Assembly (NCBI GenBank): GCA_963705545.1 | Contig: CAVPJX010000001.1 | Span: 1,178,001 to 1,242,000, forward strand | Source: DATBLY01 sp963705545 | Lineage (GTDB): Bacteria; Actinomycetota; UBA4738; HRBIN12 | DNA: 64,000 bases | Direction: 5' to 3' | In this document: positions 35,964-47,241 of the stretch, in pieces | How the letters are laid out: the number at the start of each line of letters is the position of its first letter | How positions within the stretch are numbered: the stretch's first letter is position 1 | Program-made: the position numbers and the translations under genes | The notes under the pieces: generated by a model | Databases searched by the model: none | What the model saw: the letters and a program-made list of their open reading frames with translations, nothing else | What the model was told of the DNA's origin: nothing

Positions 35964-37346
35964 GTGGACGTGGACCGTCTGAAAGCGCGTGCGGCGGAGA
36001 TCGCCGAGAGGGAAACGAAGGTCCTGCTGGATCGGACCCCGGGTTCGAAGGCGCTGCACGAGCGCGCGCTCCGCAGCCTGCCGAACGGGGTGGCCTCCAA
36101 CTTCCAGGCGGGCGACCCCTACCCCGTGTACCTGGAGCGGGGCTCCGGCTCGAAGGTCTGGGACGTCGACGGGACGCGTTACACGGACTTCCACGGCGGG
36201 TTCGGCGTCAACGTGGTGGGCCACGCCCACCCGGTGATCGTCGAAGCGATCCGCACGGTCGCCGACCGGGGGATCCATTTCGCGGTCACCACCGAGGCGA
36301 CCGTCGCCCTCGCCGAGGAGATCTGCTCGCGGTTCGAGCTCGAGCAGATGCGCTTCGTGAACTCGGGGACCGAGGCGACGATGGACGCGCTGCGCGTCGC
36401 CCGGGCGGCGACCGGGCGCGACAAGATCATCAAGATGGAGGGCTCGTACCACGGCCACCACGACTCCGTCCTGTTCTCGGTGGTCCCCGAGGCCGACGTG
36501 CTCGGGCTGCGGCACAGCGTGGACCAGGGGGGCAAGGCCTGGTACACGACCGAGCCCACGTCGAAGGGCATCCCGAAGGCGCTGTGGGACACCGTGATCG
36601 TCGTGCCGTTCAACGACGCGGCGGCGGTGCAGCAGGCGTTCGCCGATCACCCGGGCGAGGTCGCGGCCGTGATCCTCGAGCCCGTGATGATGAACATCGG
36701 GCTCGTGATCCCCCAGCCCGGCTACCTGCAGGCACTGCGGGACGCGTGCGAGGCGAACGGCGCCGCGCTGATCTACGACGAGGTCAAGTGCGGCGGCACG
36801 ATCGCCTACGGCGGCACCACCGAGCGCTTCGGCGTCCGGCCGCACCTGGCGGCCTACGCGAAGGCGATCGGCGGCGGCGCGACGATCGGAGCGTTCGGCG
36901 GCGAGGCCCGGTTCATGGAGTGGGTGACGAAGGGGGCGGCCCAGCAGGGGACGTTCAACGGGAACCCGCTCTCCGCGGCGGCCGGCCTGGCGGCGCTCAC
37001 GAAGGTCCTCACGCGCGACGCCTACGTCGAGCTCGGTCGCATGGGCACGTTGCTGGCCGAGGGTTGCCGGCGGGCGATGGACGAGAACGGCATCCCCGGC
37101 CACACGATGGACCTCGGCGCGAAGGGCTGCGTCTCCTACCGTAGGGAGCCCCTCACGAACTACCGGGACTTCCTGGAGACCGAGCCCGAGTTCTTCTACG
37201 CGAGCTTCTCGTGGATGATCAACCGCGGGATCTTCATGACCCCCGGCGACGAGGAGCAGTGGACGATCTCGGTCCAGCACTCCGACGACGACATCCGCAC
37301 GTACGTGGACGCGTTCGGGGAGTTCTGCGGGGAGCTCGCCGGGTAA
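35964..37346 (+). CDS. Class III aminotransferase, glutamate-1-semialdehyde aminomutase-like
   Basis: Encodes 460 residues of a fold-type I PLP enzyme. SGTEATMDALRVARAATGRD and IKMEGSYHGHHDSV are shared with GSA aminomutases, IYDEVK holds the Asp that pairs with the PLP ring, and the Schiff-base Lys is in AAYAKAIGGG (residue 300). The loop after DEVK reads CGGTIAYGG instead of the MTGFR of HemL, so substrate specificity is probably different. GTG at 35964 is the start because a strong GGAGGTGAT stands just before it, while the GTG at 35955 lies inside that site. Followed by a hairpin and the decarboxylase gene on the same strand. Confidence 0.85.
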   Translation: MDVDRLKARAAEIAERETKVLLDRTPGSKALHERALRSLPNGVASNFQAGDPYPVYLERGSGSKVWDVDGTRYTDFHGGFGVNVVGHAHPVIVEAIRTVADRGIHFAVTTEATVALAEEICSRFELEQMRFVNSGTEATMDALRVARAATGRDKIIKMEGSYHGHHDSVLFSVVPEADVLGLRHSVDQGGKAWYTTEPTSKGIPKALWDTVIVVPFNDAAAVQQAFADHPGEVAAVILEPVMMNIGLVIPQPGYLQALRDACEANGAALIYDEVKCGGTIAYGGTTERFGVRPHLAAYAKAIGGGATIGAFGGEARFMEWVTKGAAQQGTFNGNPLSAAAGLAALTKVLTRDAYVELGRMGTLLAEGCRRAMDENGIPGHTMDLGAKGCVSYRREPLTNYRDFLETEPEFFYASFSWMINRGIFMTPGDEEQWTISVQHSDDDIRTYVDAFGEFCGELAG

Positions 37347-37380
37347 CGGCAAGCTCCCGAGGGCTCGACGGTTCCCCGAG

Positions 37381-37407
37381 CGGGGCCGGCCTCCAGGGCC
37401 GGCCCCG
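37381..37407 (+). terminator. Hairpin between aminotransferase and decarboxylase genes
   Basis: Perfect 10-bp GC arms (37381-37390 with 37398-37407) around a 7-nt loop, 35 bp after the aminotransferase stop. No T-run follows. It may terminate or attenuate transcription into the decarboxylase gene. Confidence 0.5.
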
Positions 37408-37438
37408 CGTCGCGTGCGGAGCCCCAGGGAGGACGACG

Positions 37439-38790
37439 ATGCAAGAGATGCACCGGTACACGGAGGAGACCGAGACGCTGTCCCGGGCGATCCAGGATCA
37501 CGTCCGGCACCGGATCGCCACCCCGCCTCCGCTCGACGGTCCCGCCACCGCCGAGGAGCTCCGCGCCGCGGCCGGCGACACGATCACCCCCGGTGGGATC
37601 GGCGGCGCCGAGGCGCTGCGCATCTGGACGGACGTGCTGGCCCCCGCCACGATCTCGACGGACCACCCCGCCTTCCTGGCGTTCGTGCCCGGAGCTCCCA
37701 GCCGAGCCAGCGTGCTCTTCGACCTCGCCCTGTCCGCGTCCTCCGTCTACGGAGGCAGCTGGCTCGAGGGGGCCGGCGCGGTCTGGGCCGAGAACGAAGC
37801 CCTCCGATGGATCGCCGATCTGGCCGGTATGCCGGCCTCGGCGGGAGGCTGCTTCGTGTCCGGCGGCACCGGTGGGAACCTGTCCGCGCTGATCGCGGCT
37901 CGGCACACGACGGCCATCCGGAACGGACGACCGGCGCGCTGGAAGGTCGCGGCGGCGGACACCGTGCACTCGTCCGTGGCCTCAGCCGCGGCCGTCATGG
38001 ACGTCGAGATCATCGCGGTGCCCCACGACGAGCGCGGGCGCCTCACGGCGGACCGGCTGGCCGCGGCGCTGAGCGACGCGGATGCGGACGGGCTCTTCGC
38101 GGTCGTCGCGAGCGCGGGGTCGACGAACGCCGGCGTCGTGGACGATCTGGCGGGGATCGCGGACGTGTGCGCCGATCGTGGGGTCTGGTTCCACGTGGAC
38201 GGCGCCTACGGCGGCGCCGGGCTCGCCGCTCCGTCCGTGCGCGACCGGTTCGCGGGGATCGAGCGCGCGGATTCCTTCATCGTGGACCCGCACAAGTGGC
38301 TCTTCGCGCCGTTCGACGCCTGCGCGCTGCTGTACCGCGATCCCGCCCTGGCACGCGCGGCGCACCGCCAGGAGGCTTCGTACCTCGACTCGCTGAACGC
38401 CGCCTCGGAGTGGAACGCGAGCGACTACGCGCACCACCTCACCCGACGCGCCCGCGGCATGCCGCTGTGGTTCTCGCTCGCCACGTACGGGACCGACGCC
38501 TACCGCGACGCCGTCGAGCGCGTGCTCCGGATCACGCGGGAGAGCGCCGACGAGATCCGCGGCCGGGCTGAGCTGGAGCTGTTGATGGAGCCGGAGCTCT
38601 CGGTGCTGCTCTTCCGCCGGCTGGGATGGGGCCCGACGACTACGAGTCGTGGTGGCGCCGGACGCTCGACGCGCAGATCGGCTTCGTGCAGCCGACGACC
38701 TGGGACGGCGAGAAGGTCGCGCGGCTCTGCTTCGTCAACCCGCTCACGACGATCGACCACGTGCGGGCGATCCTGGACCAGATGGCCTGA
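37439..38790 (+). CDS. Group II PLP-dependent decarboxylase, frameshifted near the 3' end
   Basis: Encodes about 450 residues of an aromatic/acidic amino-acid decarboxylase-type protein. GCFVSGGTGGNLSALIAARH, WFHVDGAYGGAGLAAP and the PLP-lysine motif DPHKWLFAPFDACALLY are intact. Near 38632-38636 one base appears to be missing: the frame changes from FRRLGWGP to a non-family reading, whereas the adjacent frame continues DDYESWWRRTLDAQIGFVQP and TIDHVRAILDQMA to a TGA at 38788. As it stands the first frame runs on to 39037. Corrected length (1353 nt) fits the family. Substrate not assignable. GGAGGA precedes the ATG. Confidence 0.82.
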
Positions 38791-38795
38791 ACGGA

Positions 38796-38825
38796 GGTGG
38801 CCCCGGCGCGAACGCCGGGGCCACC
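38796..38825. terminator. Bidirectional terminator between decarboxylase and htpX
   Basis: Perfect 13-bp inverted repeat (38796-38808 with 38813-38825) with a 4-nt loop, 5 bp after the corrected decarboxylase stop and 21 bp after the corrected htpX stop. Its position between two convergent genes supports the corrected ends of both. It has no T-run on either side. Confidence 0.75.
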
Positions 38826-38846
38826 GGAGGTCCGTTCCGCGTCGGA

Positions 38847-39729
38847 TCAGCCGGAGATCGGCGATCCCGCCGCGGATCTCACGCCCGATCGCCTCGAGGC
38901 GGGCGATCCGCTCGTCGGTCGGCGGGTGCGTCGAGAACAGGTTCGCGAACCCGCGTCCCTTCAGGGCGGCCATCGGGTTCATGATGAACAGGTGGGCCTC
39001 GGCCGGGCTCACGCTCGCGGGCGGCGGGACCCGCTGAACCGCCACCTCGAGCTTGCGGAGCGCGCCCGCGAGCGCCTCCGGATCGTGGGAGAGGTATGCA
39101 CCCGACTCGTCGGCCTGGTACTCGCGCGACCGCGAGACCGCCATCTGGATCACCGCCGCCGCGATCGGGGCGAGGATCCACGCGAACAGCATCCCGAGGC
39201 CGCTCCCGCCCCGGTCGTCGTTGCCACCGAAGAAGAACGCGAACCGTGCCAGGAAGGTGATGCTCATGCCGATCGCCGCGGCGATCGACGAGATCAGGAT
39301 GTCTCGGTTCGCGACGTGGGAGAGCTCGTGGGCGAGCACACCGCGGAGCTCGCGCTCGTCGAGGAGCTGCAGGATCCCCGCGGTGACCGAGACGGCCGCG
39401 TGCTGCGGGTTCCGGCCGGTCGCGAAGGCGTTCGGCTGGGCCATCGCCGAGACGTAGATCGCGGGCATCGGCAGGCTCCGGGCCTGGGTGAGCTCGCGGA
39501 CGATCTTGTACAGCTGCGGCTGCTCCTGCTCCGTGACGGGCTTGGAACGGGTCGTCGCGATCGCGATCTTGTCCGAGTACCAGTACATCGAGAAGTTGAA
39601 CACCAGCGCGAAGCCAAGGGCCCAGATCGCGCCGGACGTCCCACCGATCCATGCGCCGATCAGCACGAACAGGCCGCCGAGGGCGGCGATCAGGATCCAA
39701 GTCTTGACCCGATTGATCCCGGGTTGCAC
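38847..39729 (-). CDS. htpX: HtpX-family membrane zinc metalloprotease, 3' end frameshifted
   Basis: Encodes about 294 residues: two N-terminal membrane helices (WILIAALGGLFVLIGAWIGG), the zinc motif VLAHELSHVANRD, two more helices, the EYQADESGA motif with the third zinc ligand, and the C-terminal STHPPTDERIARLEAIGREI. HtpX takes part in membrane-protein quality control. The raw frame does not stop but runs to 38500 through the terminator and antisense to the decarboxylase. Removing one G from the GGG near 38871 gives a TGA at 38847, the normal length. GTG at 39727-39729 follows an AAGGAGGGAG site. Confidence 0.88.
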
Positions 39730-39847
39730 GGTCGCTCCCTCCTTCGGATCCCGCACGAGCGCGGGCATCCTTCCGATGCTCTCACAGGGCGTTCGTTCCG
39801 CTGCAGGACCAGGTTCGGCCATGAACCTGAGCGAAGGCTGAGCGGCG

Positions 39848-41317
39848 CTAACCTCCCACGAGCGTGGAGATCCCCGCGGCGTCGGCGAACGGCGTCGGGA
39901 AGACGAAGAGCGCCACGATCGCGACCGTCGCGAGGGCGACGACCGCCGTGACCAGGGCCGGGGAGCGCAGCTGCGACTCGTCCTCCGCGGGCTCGAAGAT
40001 CATCTGCCGCGGGACGGCGAAGTAGTAGTAGATGCTCACGACCGAGTTGATCAACATGATCACCGCGAGTGAGATGCCGAGCGCCCCGCCGCGATCGATC
40101 GCGACCCGGAAGATGAAGATCTTCGCCCAGAACCCTCCCGTGGGCGGCACGCCGGCAAGCGAGATCATGAACGTGGTCATCCCCACCGCCAGGAGCGGTG
40201 CCGTGCGGATCAGCCCGGCGAAGTCCTTGATCAGCAGCCGCGGGTGGCGGCGGCTGACGGCGGTCGCCACCGCGAACGCGCCCAGGTTCATCACCCCGTA
40301 GATCAGGATGTAGGCGACGGCGGCGGCGAACGCGTCCTTGTTCGTCACGGCGTCGTTCGTCACCAGGGCGAACGGCAACAACATGTAGCCGGCCTGGGCG
40401 ATCCCCGAGTAGGCCAGCAGCCGCACCACCTGGTTCTGCTGCAGGGCGACGAGGTTCCCGACCGTCATCGTCGCGATCGAGAGGAACGCGAAGATCGGGA
40501 CCCAGAACTCCCACTGGCCGATGAAGGCGACGAACATCAGCTGCAGCAGGCCCGCGAAGCCCGCCGCCTTGGACGCGACGGCCAGGAACGCCGCCACCGG
40601 GACCGGCGCGCCTTCGTACGTGTCGGGTGCCCAGAACTGGAACGGGAACGCGGAGACCTTGAACGCGAACCCCACCACGACGAACAGGATCGCGGCGAGC
40701 GCGAGCGTCTCCTGGTCCGCGGGCAGGTCGGTGAGCTTCGTCGCGATCGCCGACAAGCCCGTCTCACCGCCCGTGACGCCGTAGATCAGGCTCATCCCGA
40801 AGAGCATCACGGCGGTCGACAGGACGCCGATCAGGAAGAACTTCAGGCCGCCCTCGTTCCCGAGCGGATCGGACTTGCGGAACGCAGCCATCAGGAACCC
40901 GGGCGCCGATACCAGCTCGAGCGAGATGAACAGCAGCAGCAGGTCCCGGGAGGCCGGCATCAGCATGCAGCCCAGGAAGGACGTCAGCAGGAGGAAGTAG
41001 TACTCACCCTGGTAGAAGCCGCCTTCGCGGAAGTAGCGCAGCGAGATCGCGAGCACGACGATCGCGACCGTCAGGAAGAAGAGCTGGAACAGCACGGCGA
41101 AGTTGTCGACGACGAAGGTGCCGCCGAACGTCGAGCGTGGCGTGCTCCCGATGAGCGTGAGCTCGGCGATCAGGGTCGCGACGACCCCGATCATCGACAG
41201 CGGCATCGCCAACCACTTCCGCCCCGAGGAGAGGAAGACGTCCACCACGAGGACGACCACGATCGTGCCCGAGAGGATCAGCTCGGGGAGGATCGCGTGG
41301 TAGTCGATGGCGTTCAT
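39848..41317 (-). CDS. nuoN: NADH-quinone oxidoreductase subunit N, copy 1
   Basis: Encodes 489 residues of an antiporter-like proton-pumping subunit with about 14 membrane segments. The broken-helix region with conserved lysines (FKVSAFPFQFWAPDTYEGAP) and AYSGIAQAGYMLLPFALVTN are present. It is the last gene of the two-set nuo cluster; a 7-bp inverted repeat at 39810-39829 could be a weak terminator before htpX. It differs clearly from nuoN copy 2, so the two sets are old paralogues and not a recent duplication. Confidence 0.96.
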   Translation of the reverse strand: MNAIDYHAILPELILSGTIVVVLVVDVFLSSGRKWLAMPLSMIGVVATLIAELTLIGSTPRSTFGGTFVVDNFAVLFQLFFLTVAIVVLAISLRYFREGGFYQGEYYFLLLTSFLGCMLMPASRDLLLLFISLELVSAPGFLMAAFRKSDPLGNEGGLKFFLIGVLSTAVMLFGMSLIYGVTGGETGLSAIATKLTDLPADQETLALAAILFVVVGFAFKVSAFPFQFWAPDTYEGAPVPVAAFLAVASKAAGFAGLLQLMFVAFIGQWEFWVPIFAFLSIATMTVGNLVALQQNQVVRLLAYSGIAQAGYMLLPFALVTNDAVTNKDAFAAAVAYILIYGVMNLGAFAVATAVSRRHPRLLIKDFAGLIRTAPLLAVGMTTFMISLAGVPPTGGFWAKIFIFRVAIDRGGALGISLAVIMLINSVVSIYYYFAVPRQMIFEPAEDESQLRSPALVTAVVALATVAIVALFVFPTPFADAAGISTLVGG

Positions 41318-41339
41318 CGCCCGCTCCTCGCGAACGCGC

Positions 41340-42866
41340 TCACGATCCGAACAGCGCCATCAGGCTCGACACGGCGTTGTCCGTGACCCCGAACACCAGC
41401 CCGGGGAACAGGCCCAGGACGAGGATCCCGACGAGCAGCGGGACCCAGGCGAGCCACTCCACGGTCAGGATGTCGCTGAAGGAGTGCTCGGCCCAGTTCT
41501 GGGGCATCACCCCGAGGTTCACCCGTTGGAGCATCCAGAGGAAGTAGCCCGCGGTGAGGATCGTGCCGATCCCCCCCGCGATCATGAACGCGCGGAAGAG
41601 CGTGACGTTCAGGCCGGCCCCCGGATCGAAGGACGACAGCAGGGCCATCACCTCACCCCAGAACCCCGCGAGACCGGGCAGCCCGAGCGAGGCGATCGCG
41701 ACGAAGGCGAAGATGCCCGCCAGCTTCGGCATCCGCTGCGCCATCCCGCCGCCGATCACGGCGATCTCGCGCGTGTGGTAGCGGTCGTAGATCGACCCGA
41801 CGCAGAAGAAGAGCATGCCCGTGATCAAGCCGTGCGCGACCATCCCGAAGATGGCCGCCTGGATCCCGATCTCGGTGAGCGTGGCGATGCCGAGCATCAC
41901 GAACCCCATGTGGCCGACGGATGAGAAGGCGATCAGGCGCTTGAGGTCCTTCTGGGCGAGGCACGCGAGCGCGGCGTACACGATCGCGATCGCCGCGAGC
42001 CCGCCGATCCACGGCGCGTAGGCCTGAGCACCTTCCGGGAGCACGGGGAGCGCGATCCGGATGAAGCCGTACGTGCCCATCTTCAGCATGATCCCCGCCA
42101 GCAGGACGGACCCGATCGTCGGCGCCTCGGTGTGCGCGTCGGGGAGCCAGGTGTGGAACGGCCACATCGGCACCTTCACGGCGAAGCCCAGCGCGACCGC
42201 GCCGAACACGACCAGCTGGAACGTATGACTGAACCCACCGGACGCCCCGAACTCGGTGAGCCGCACCAGGTCGAAGGTGTGGGGATCTGGCCCGAGGAAA
42301 TACATCGCGAGGAAGCCGAGGAGCATGAACACCGATCCGAACAACGTGTAGAGGAAGAACTTGATCGCCGCGTACTCGCGGTTGGACGAGCCCCAGATCC
42401 CGATCAGGAAGTACATCGGGACCAGCACCATCTCCCAGAAGACGAAGAACAGGATCAGGTCGAAGGCGATGAACGTGCCGGCCATCCCGGTCTCGAGCAG
42501 GAGCATCAGCGCGAGGAACGCCTTCGTGCGGCCCGGGTCGGGGACGTACCGCCAGGTATAGATCGCACACAGGAACGACAGGACGAACGTCAGCACGTAC
42601 AGCGGCATCGAGATCCCGTCGATCGCCACGTGGTACCGGACGCCGATCGCGGGGATCCAGCTGACGTCGACCGTGTACTGCAGGCCGCCGTGCGAGTAGT
42701 CGAACCCGGTCGCGATCGCGATCGCACAGATCGTGGCGGCGGCGGTCACGCCGATCCCCAGCCCGCGGACCAGCCGGTCCTTCTCCCGTGGGATGCACAG
42801 GATCACCAGCGCGCCCGCGATGGGCAAGAACGTGGTGATCGTGATCGCCGATCCTTCCCAGCTCAT
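41340..42866 (-). CDS. nuoM: NADH-quinone oxidoreductase subunit M, copy 1
   Basis: Encodes 508 residues. FFVFWEMVLVPMYFLIGIWG with the essential Glu in TM5, FAVKVPMWPFHTWLPDAHTE with the conserved Lys, and RLIAFSSVGHMGFVMLG are all typical of NuoM, a proton-translocating subunit of the membrane arm. The reading frame is intact, in contrast to the nuoM of the 14-gene set. It is 19 bp from nuoL. Confidence 0.97.
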   Translation of the reverse strand: MSWEGSAITITTFLPIAGALVILCIPREKDRLVRGLGIGVTAAATICAIAIATGFDYSHGGLQYTVDVSWIPAIGVRYHVAIDGISMPLYVLTFVLSFLCAIYTWRYVPDPGRTKAFLALMLLLETGMAGTFIAFDLILFFVFWEMVLVPMYFLIGIWGSSNREYAAIKFFLYTLFGSVFMLLGFLAMYFLGPDPHTFDLVRLTEFGASGGFSHTFQLVVFGAVALGFAVKVPMWPFHTWLPDAHTEAPTIGSVLLAGIMLKMGTYGFIRIALPVLPEGAQAYAPWIGGLAAIAIVYAALACLAQKDLKRLIAFSSVGHMGFVMLGIATLTEIGIQAAIFGMVAHGLITGMLFFCVGSIYDRYHTREIAVIGGGMAQRMPKLAGIFAFVAIASLGLPGLAGFWGEVMALLSSFDPGAGLNVTLFRAFMIAGGIGTILTAGYFLWMLQRVNLGVMPQNWAEHSFSDILTVEWLAWVPLLVGILVLGLFPGLVFGVTDNAVSSLMALFGS

Positions 42867-42885
42867 CGATGCCTCACGCTCCCTC

Positions 42886-44846
<1,961 letters not shown>

Positions 44847-44853
<7 letters not shown>

Positions 44854-45149
44854 TTCAGGAGGTTCACCTCGTCCACGTTGATCGTCGCGCGGTTGCGGAA
44901 GAGCAGGATCACGATCGCCAGACCGATCCCGACCTCGGCCGCAGCCACGGCGATCACGAACAGGGCGAACACCTGCCCCGTGATGTCGCCCAGCTGCGCG
45001 GCGAACGCCACCAGGTTCACGTTGACGGCGTTCAGCATCAGCTCGATCGCCATCAGGACCATGACCGCGTTGCGGCGGGCCAGGACGCCGTAGACGCCGG
45101 CCGAGAACAGGAAGGCCGAGAAGATCAGGATCAGTGGTAGCCGGATCAC
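44847..45149 (-). CDS. nuoK: NADH-quinone oxidoreductase subunit K, copy 1
   Basis: Encodes 100 residues with three membrane helices and the two conserved glutamates (IELMLNAVNVNLVAFA and the VAAAEVGIGLAIVI block), which belong to the central proton relay. ATG overlaps the nuoJ stop by 4 bp. Confidence 0.97.
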
Positions 45150-45652
45150 GTGCCGTCGTCCTTGCGCGCCAGCACGACGGCCCCGATCAGTGCGGCCAGG
45201 AGCAGGAACGAGATCGCCTCGAAGGGCAGGATGTACGATCGGAACATCGCCGACCCGACCTGCTCGGTGGTGGTCCGGACCGGTTCGAACGCCGAGGCAT
45301 CACCGCGCACGTCGAAGGCGTCCTGGATCATGAAGACCAGGCCGGCGAAGATCCCGAGCCCGACGATCGCGCCCACCCAACGGTGCTGGTTGTCGAGCGT
45401 GTCGCGACCGATCGGCGCCTTCGTCAGCATGAGGCCGAACAGGAACAGGATCACGATCGCGCCGACGTAGATCAGGATCTGGACCCACGCGACGAACTCG
45501 GCCCCGAGGATCAGGTAGATGCCGCCGACCGAGAGCAACGACAACACGAGGTACAGCGCCGCATGGACCACGTTGCGCGCGGTCACGACCGCCACGGCCG
45601 ACGCGGCCCCCACCACGGCGAGCACGATGAACGCGTACTCCTGCGCCGACAC
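45146..45652 (-). CDS. nuoJ: NADH-quinone oxidoreductase subunit J, copy 1
   Basis: Encodes 168 residues with five membrane helices. LYLVLSLLSVGGIYLILGAE and VGAIVILFLFGLMLTKAPIG match the NuoJ core with its pi-bulge helix. It is shorter than copy 2 and has no Ala/Pro tail. Three bp separate it from nuoI. Confidence 0.95.
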   Translation of the reverse strand: MSAQEYAFIVLAVVGAASAVAVVTARNVVHAALYLVLSLLSVGGIYLILGAEFVAWVQILIYVGAIVILFLFGLMLTKAPIGRDTLDNQHRWVGAIVGLGIFAGLVFMIQDAFDVRGDASAFEPVRTTTEQVGSAMFRSYILPFEAISFLLLAALIGAVVLARKDDGT

Positions 45653-45655
45653 GGC

Positions 45656-46207
45656 CTAGGACCCCTCCCCCGCGCCAACCGTCGCCACGGGGGCCTCGGC
45701 CGCGAGGGGCTCAGCGCCGTCCTCGAGCGGTGGCGGAGGCAGGACCTTGTAGGTCCACTCCTCGAGCCGCTCCTTCTCGTGCGTCATCAGATCGATCTGG
45801 TACTCCCCGTACTCGAACTCCGGGCTCCAGAACAGCGCGTCGAAGGGGCAGACCTCCACGCAGATGCCGCAGTACATGCAGAGCGCGTAGTCGATCGCGA
45901 AGCGGTCCAGCACCTTGACCGAGCGGGCACGACCGCCACCCGCGGGCTCGTGCGATTCCTTGTGCGCATCGATGTAGATGCACCAGTCGGGGCACTCGCG
46001 CGAGCACTTGTAGCAGACGGTGCAGTTGGCCTCCTTGAGGGCGATCACGCCGCGGGTCCGGGCCGGCAGATCGGGCTTGACGTGCGGGTACTGCTGCGTC
46101 ACGGCGGGGTGCAGCATCGTCTTCAGCGTGACCCCGAGGCCCTTCAGCAGCCCTTGGCCGATGCCGGCCTCGGGCGCTTCGGCCCGGTCGTCGTCATCCG
46201 ACGCCAC
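45656..46207 (-). CDS. nuoI: NADH-quinone oxidoreductase subunit I, copy 1
   Basis: Encodes 183 residues from a GTG (46205-46207). Two complete 4Fe-4S motifs are seen, CTVCYKCSRECP and CMYCGICVEVCP, corresponding to clusters N6a and N6b that lead electrons to N2. The residues between the two clusters are an unusual Gly/Arg-rich loop (HKESHEPAGGGRARSVKVLD). An upstream open frame is nuoH out of register. Since this set lacks nuoEFG, electrons must enter from a donor other than the usual NADH module. Confidence 0.95.
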   Translation of the reverse strand: MASDDDDRAEAPEAGIGQGLLKGLGVTLKTMLHPAVTQQYPHVKPDLPARTRGVIALKEANCTVCYKCSRECPDWCIYIDAHKESHEPAGGGRARSVKVLDRFAIDYALCMYCGICVEVCPFDALFWSPEFEYGEYQIDLMTHEKERLEEWTYKVLPPPPLEDGAEPLAAEAPVATVGAGEGS

Positions 46208-46233
46208 GATCCCCTCCCTTCCCTCGTCCGTTC

Positions 46234-47241
46234 CTACTTCACGGCGACCTTGACGACCGCCACCACCATGATCTGCAACAGCGCCAGTGGGATCAGCACG
46301 AGCCAGGAGAACCGCTGGAGCTGATCCTCCCGCAGCCGCGGATACGTGGCCCGGAGCCAGATCACGATGAAGGAGAGCGCGGCGATCTTGCCCAGCATCA
46401 TGAGCGGCCCCGGGATCGGGATCCCCGGCAGCGGCAGGTACCCCCCCAGGAAGAGCACGGACGCGACGCCTGCGAGCGCGACGATCCCTCCGTACTCGGC
46501 CAAGAGGAAGAACGCGAACTTGAGCCCGGTGTACTCCGTGTACGCGCCGAAGATGATCTCGGAGTCCGCGACCGGCATGTCGAACGGTGGGCGCGTGAGC
46601 TCCGCCAACGAGGCCATCATGAAGATCAGGAACCCGATGATCTGCGGGATCACGAACCAGTAGTTGCTCTGAGCCTCGACGATCCCCACCAGCGAGAGCG
46701 TTCCGGCCTGCATCACGATGGCGGCGGCGGCGAGCACGAGGGGCAACTCGTAGGCGATCAGCTGGGCGGCCGCGCGCAGGGCGCCGATCAGCGAGAACTT
46801 GTTCGCCGATGACCACCCGGCCATCAGCACGCCGATCACCGAGACCGACGACATCGCCAGCACGAAGAAGATGCCGATGTCCAGGTCGACGGCCCAGACC
46901 GATGGGCTGAACGGAAGCACGACGAGGATCGCGATGTACGGGATCATCGCCACCGCCGGCGCGAGCGAGAAGACGCCCCGGTCGGCCGCCGCAGGCACGA
47001 TGTCTTCCTTCTGGACGAACTTCACCCCGTCCGCGACGAGCTGCGCCCATCCGTGGAAGGCCCCGGCCTCCATCGGACCGAGGCGCGCCTGCATGTGCGC
47101 GAGGACCTTGTGCTCCACGTACCCGATCGCGAGCGGCACGATCAGGAAGAACGCCATCACGAAGACGGTCTTGAGGATCACGACGACCCAGACGTTGTCG
47201 AACCACTGCTCGACGATCGACGCGCCGGCCTGGGCGATCAC
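46234..47241 (-). CDS. nuoH: NADH-quinone oxidoreductase subunit H, copy 1
   Basis: Encodes 335 residues with about eight membrane helices. The quinone-channel signatures are present: GYVEHKVLAHMQARLGPMEA, YIAILVVLPFSPSVWAVDL, and LAELTRPPFDMPVADSEIIF followed by GAYTEYTGLKFAFFLLAEY. Its GTG start overlaps the nuoC stop by 4 bp (GTGA), which leaves no room for nuoD between them. Confidence 0.96.
   Translation of the reverse strand: MIAQAGASIVEQWFDNVWVVVILKTVFVMAFFLIVPLAIGYVEHKVLAHMQARLGPMEAGAFHGWAQLVADGVKFVQKEDIVPAAADRGVFSLAPAVAMIPYIAILVVLPFSPSVWAVDLDIGIFFVLAMSSVSVIGVLMAGWSSANKFSLIGALRAAAQLIAYELPLVLAAAAIVMQAGTLSLVGIVEAQSNYWFVIPQIIGFLIFMMASLAELTRPPFDMPVADSEIIFGAYTEYTGLKFAFFLLAEYGGIVALAGVASVLFLGGYLPLPGIPIPGPLMMLGKIAALSFIVIWLRATYPRLREDQLQRFSWLVLIPLALLQIMVVAVVKVAVK

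Noticed and set aside
38500..38846. A true ~115-residue C-terminal extension of HtpX
   Set aside because: It reads through a terminator hairpin and antisense to the decarboxylase, is Arg/Ser-rich and has no family counterpart.
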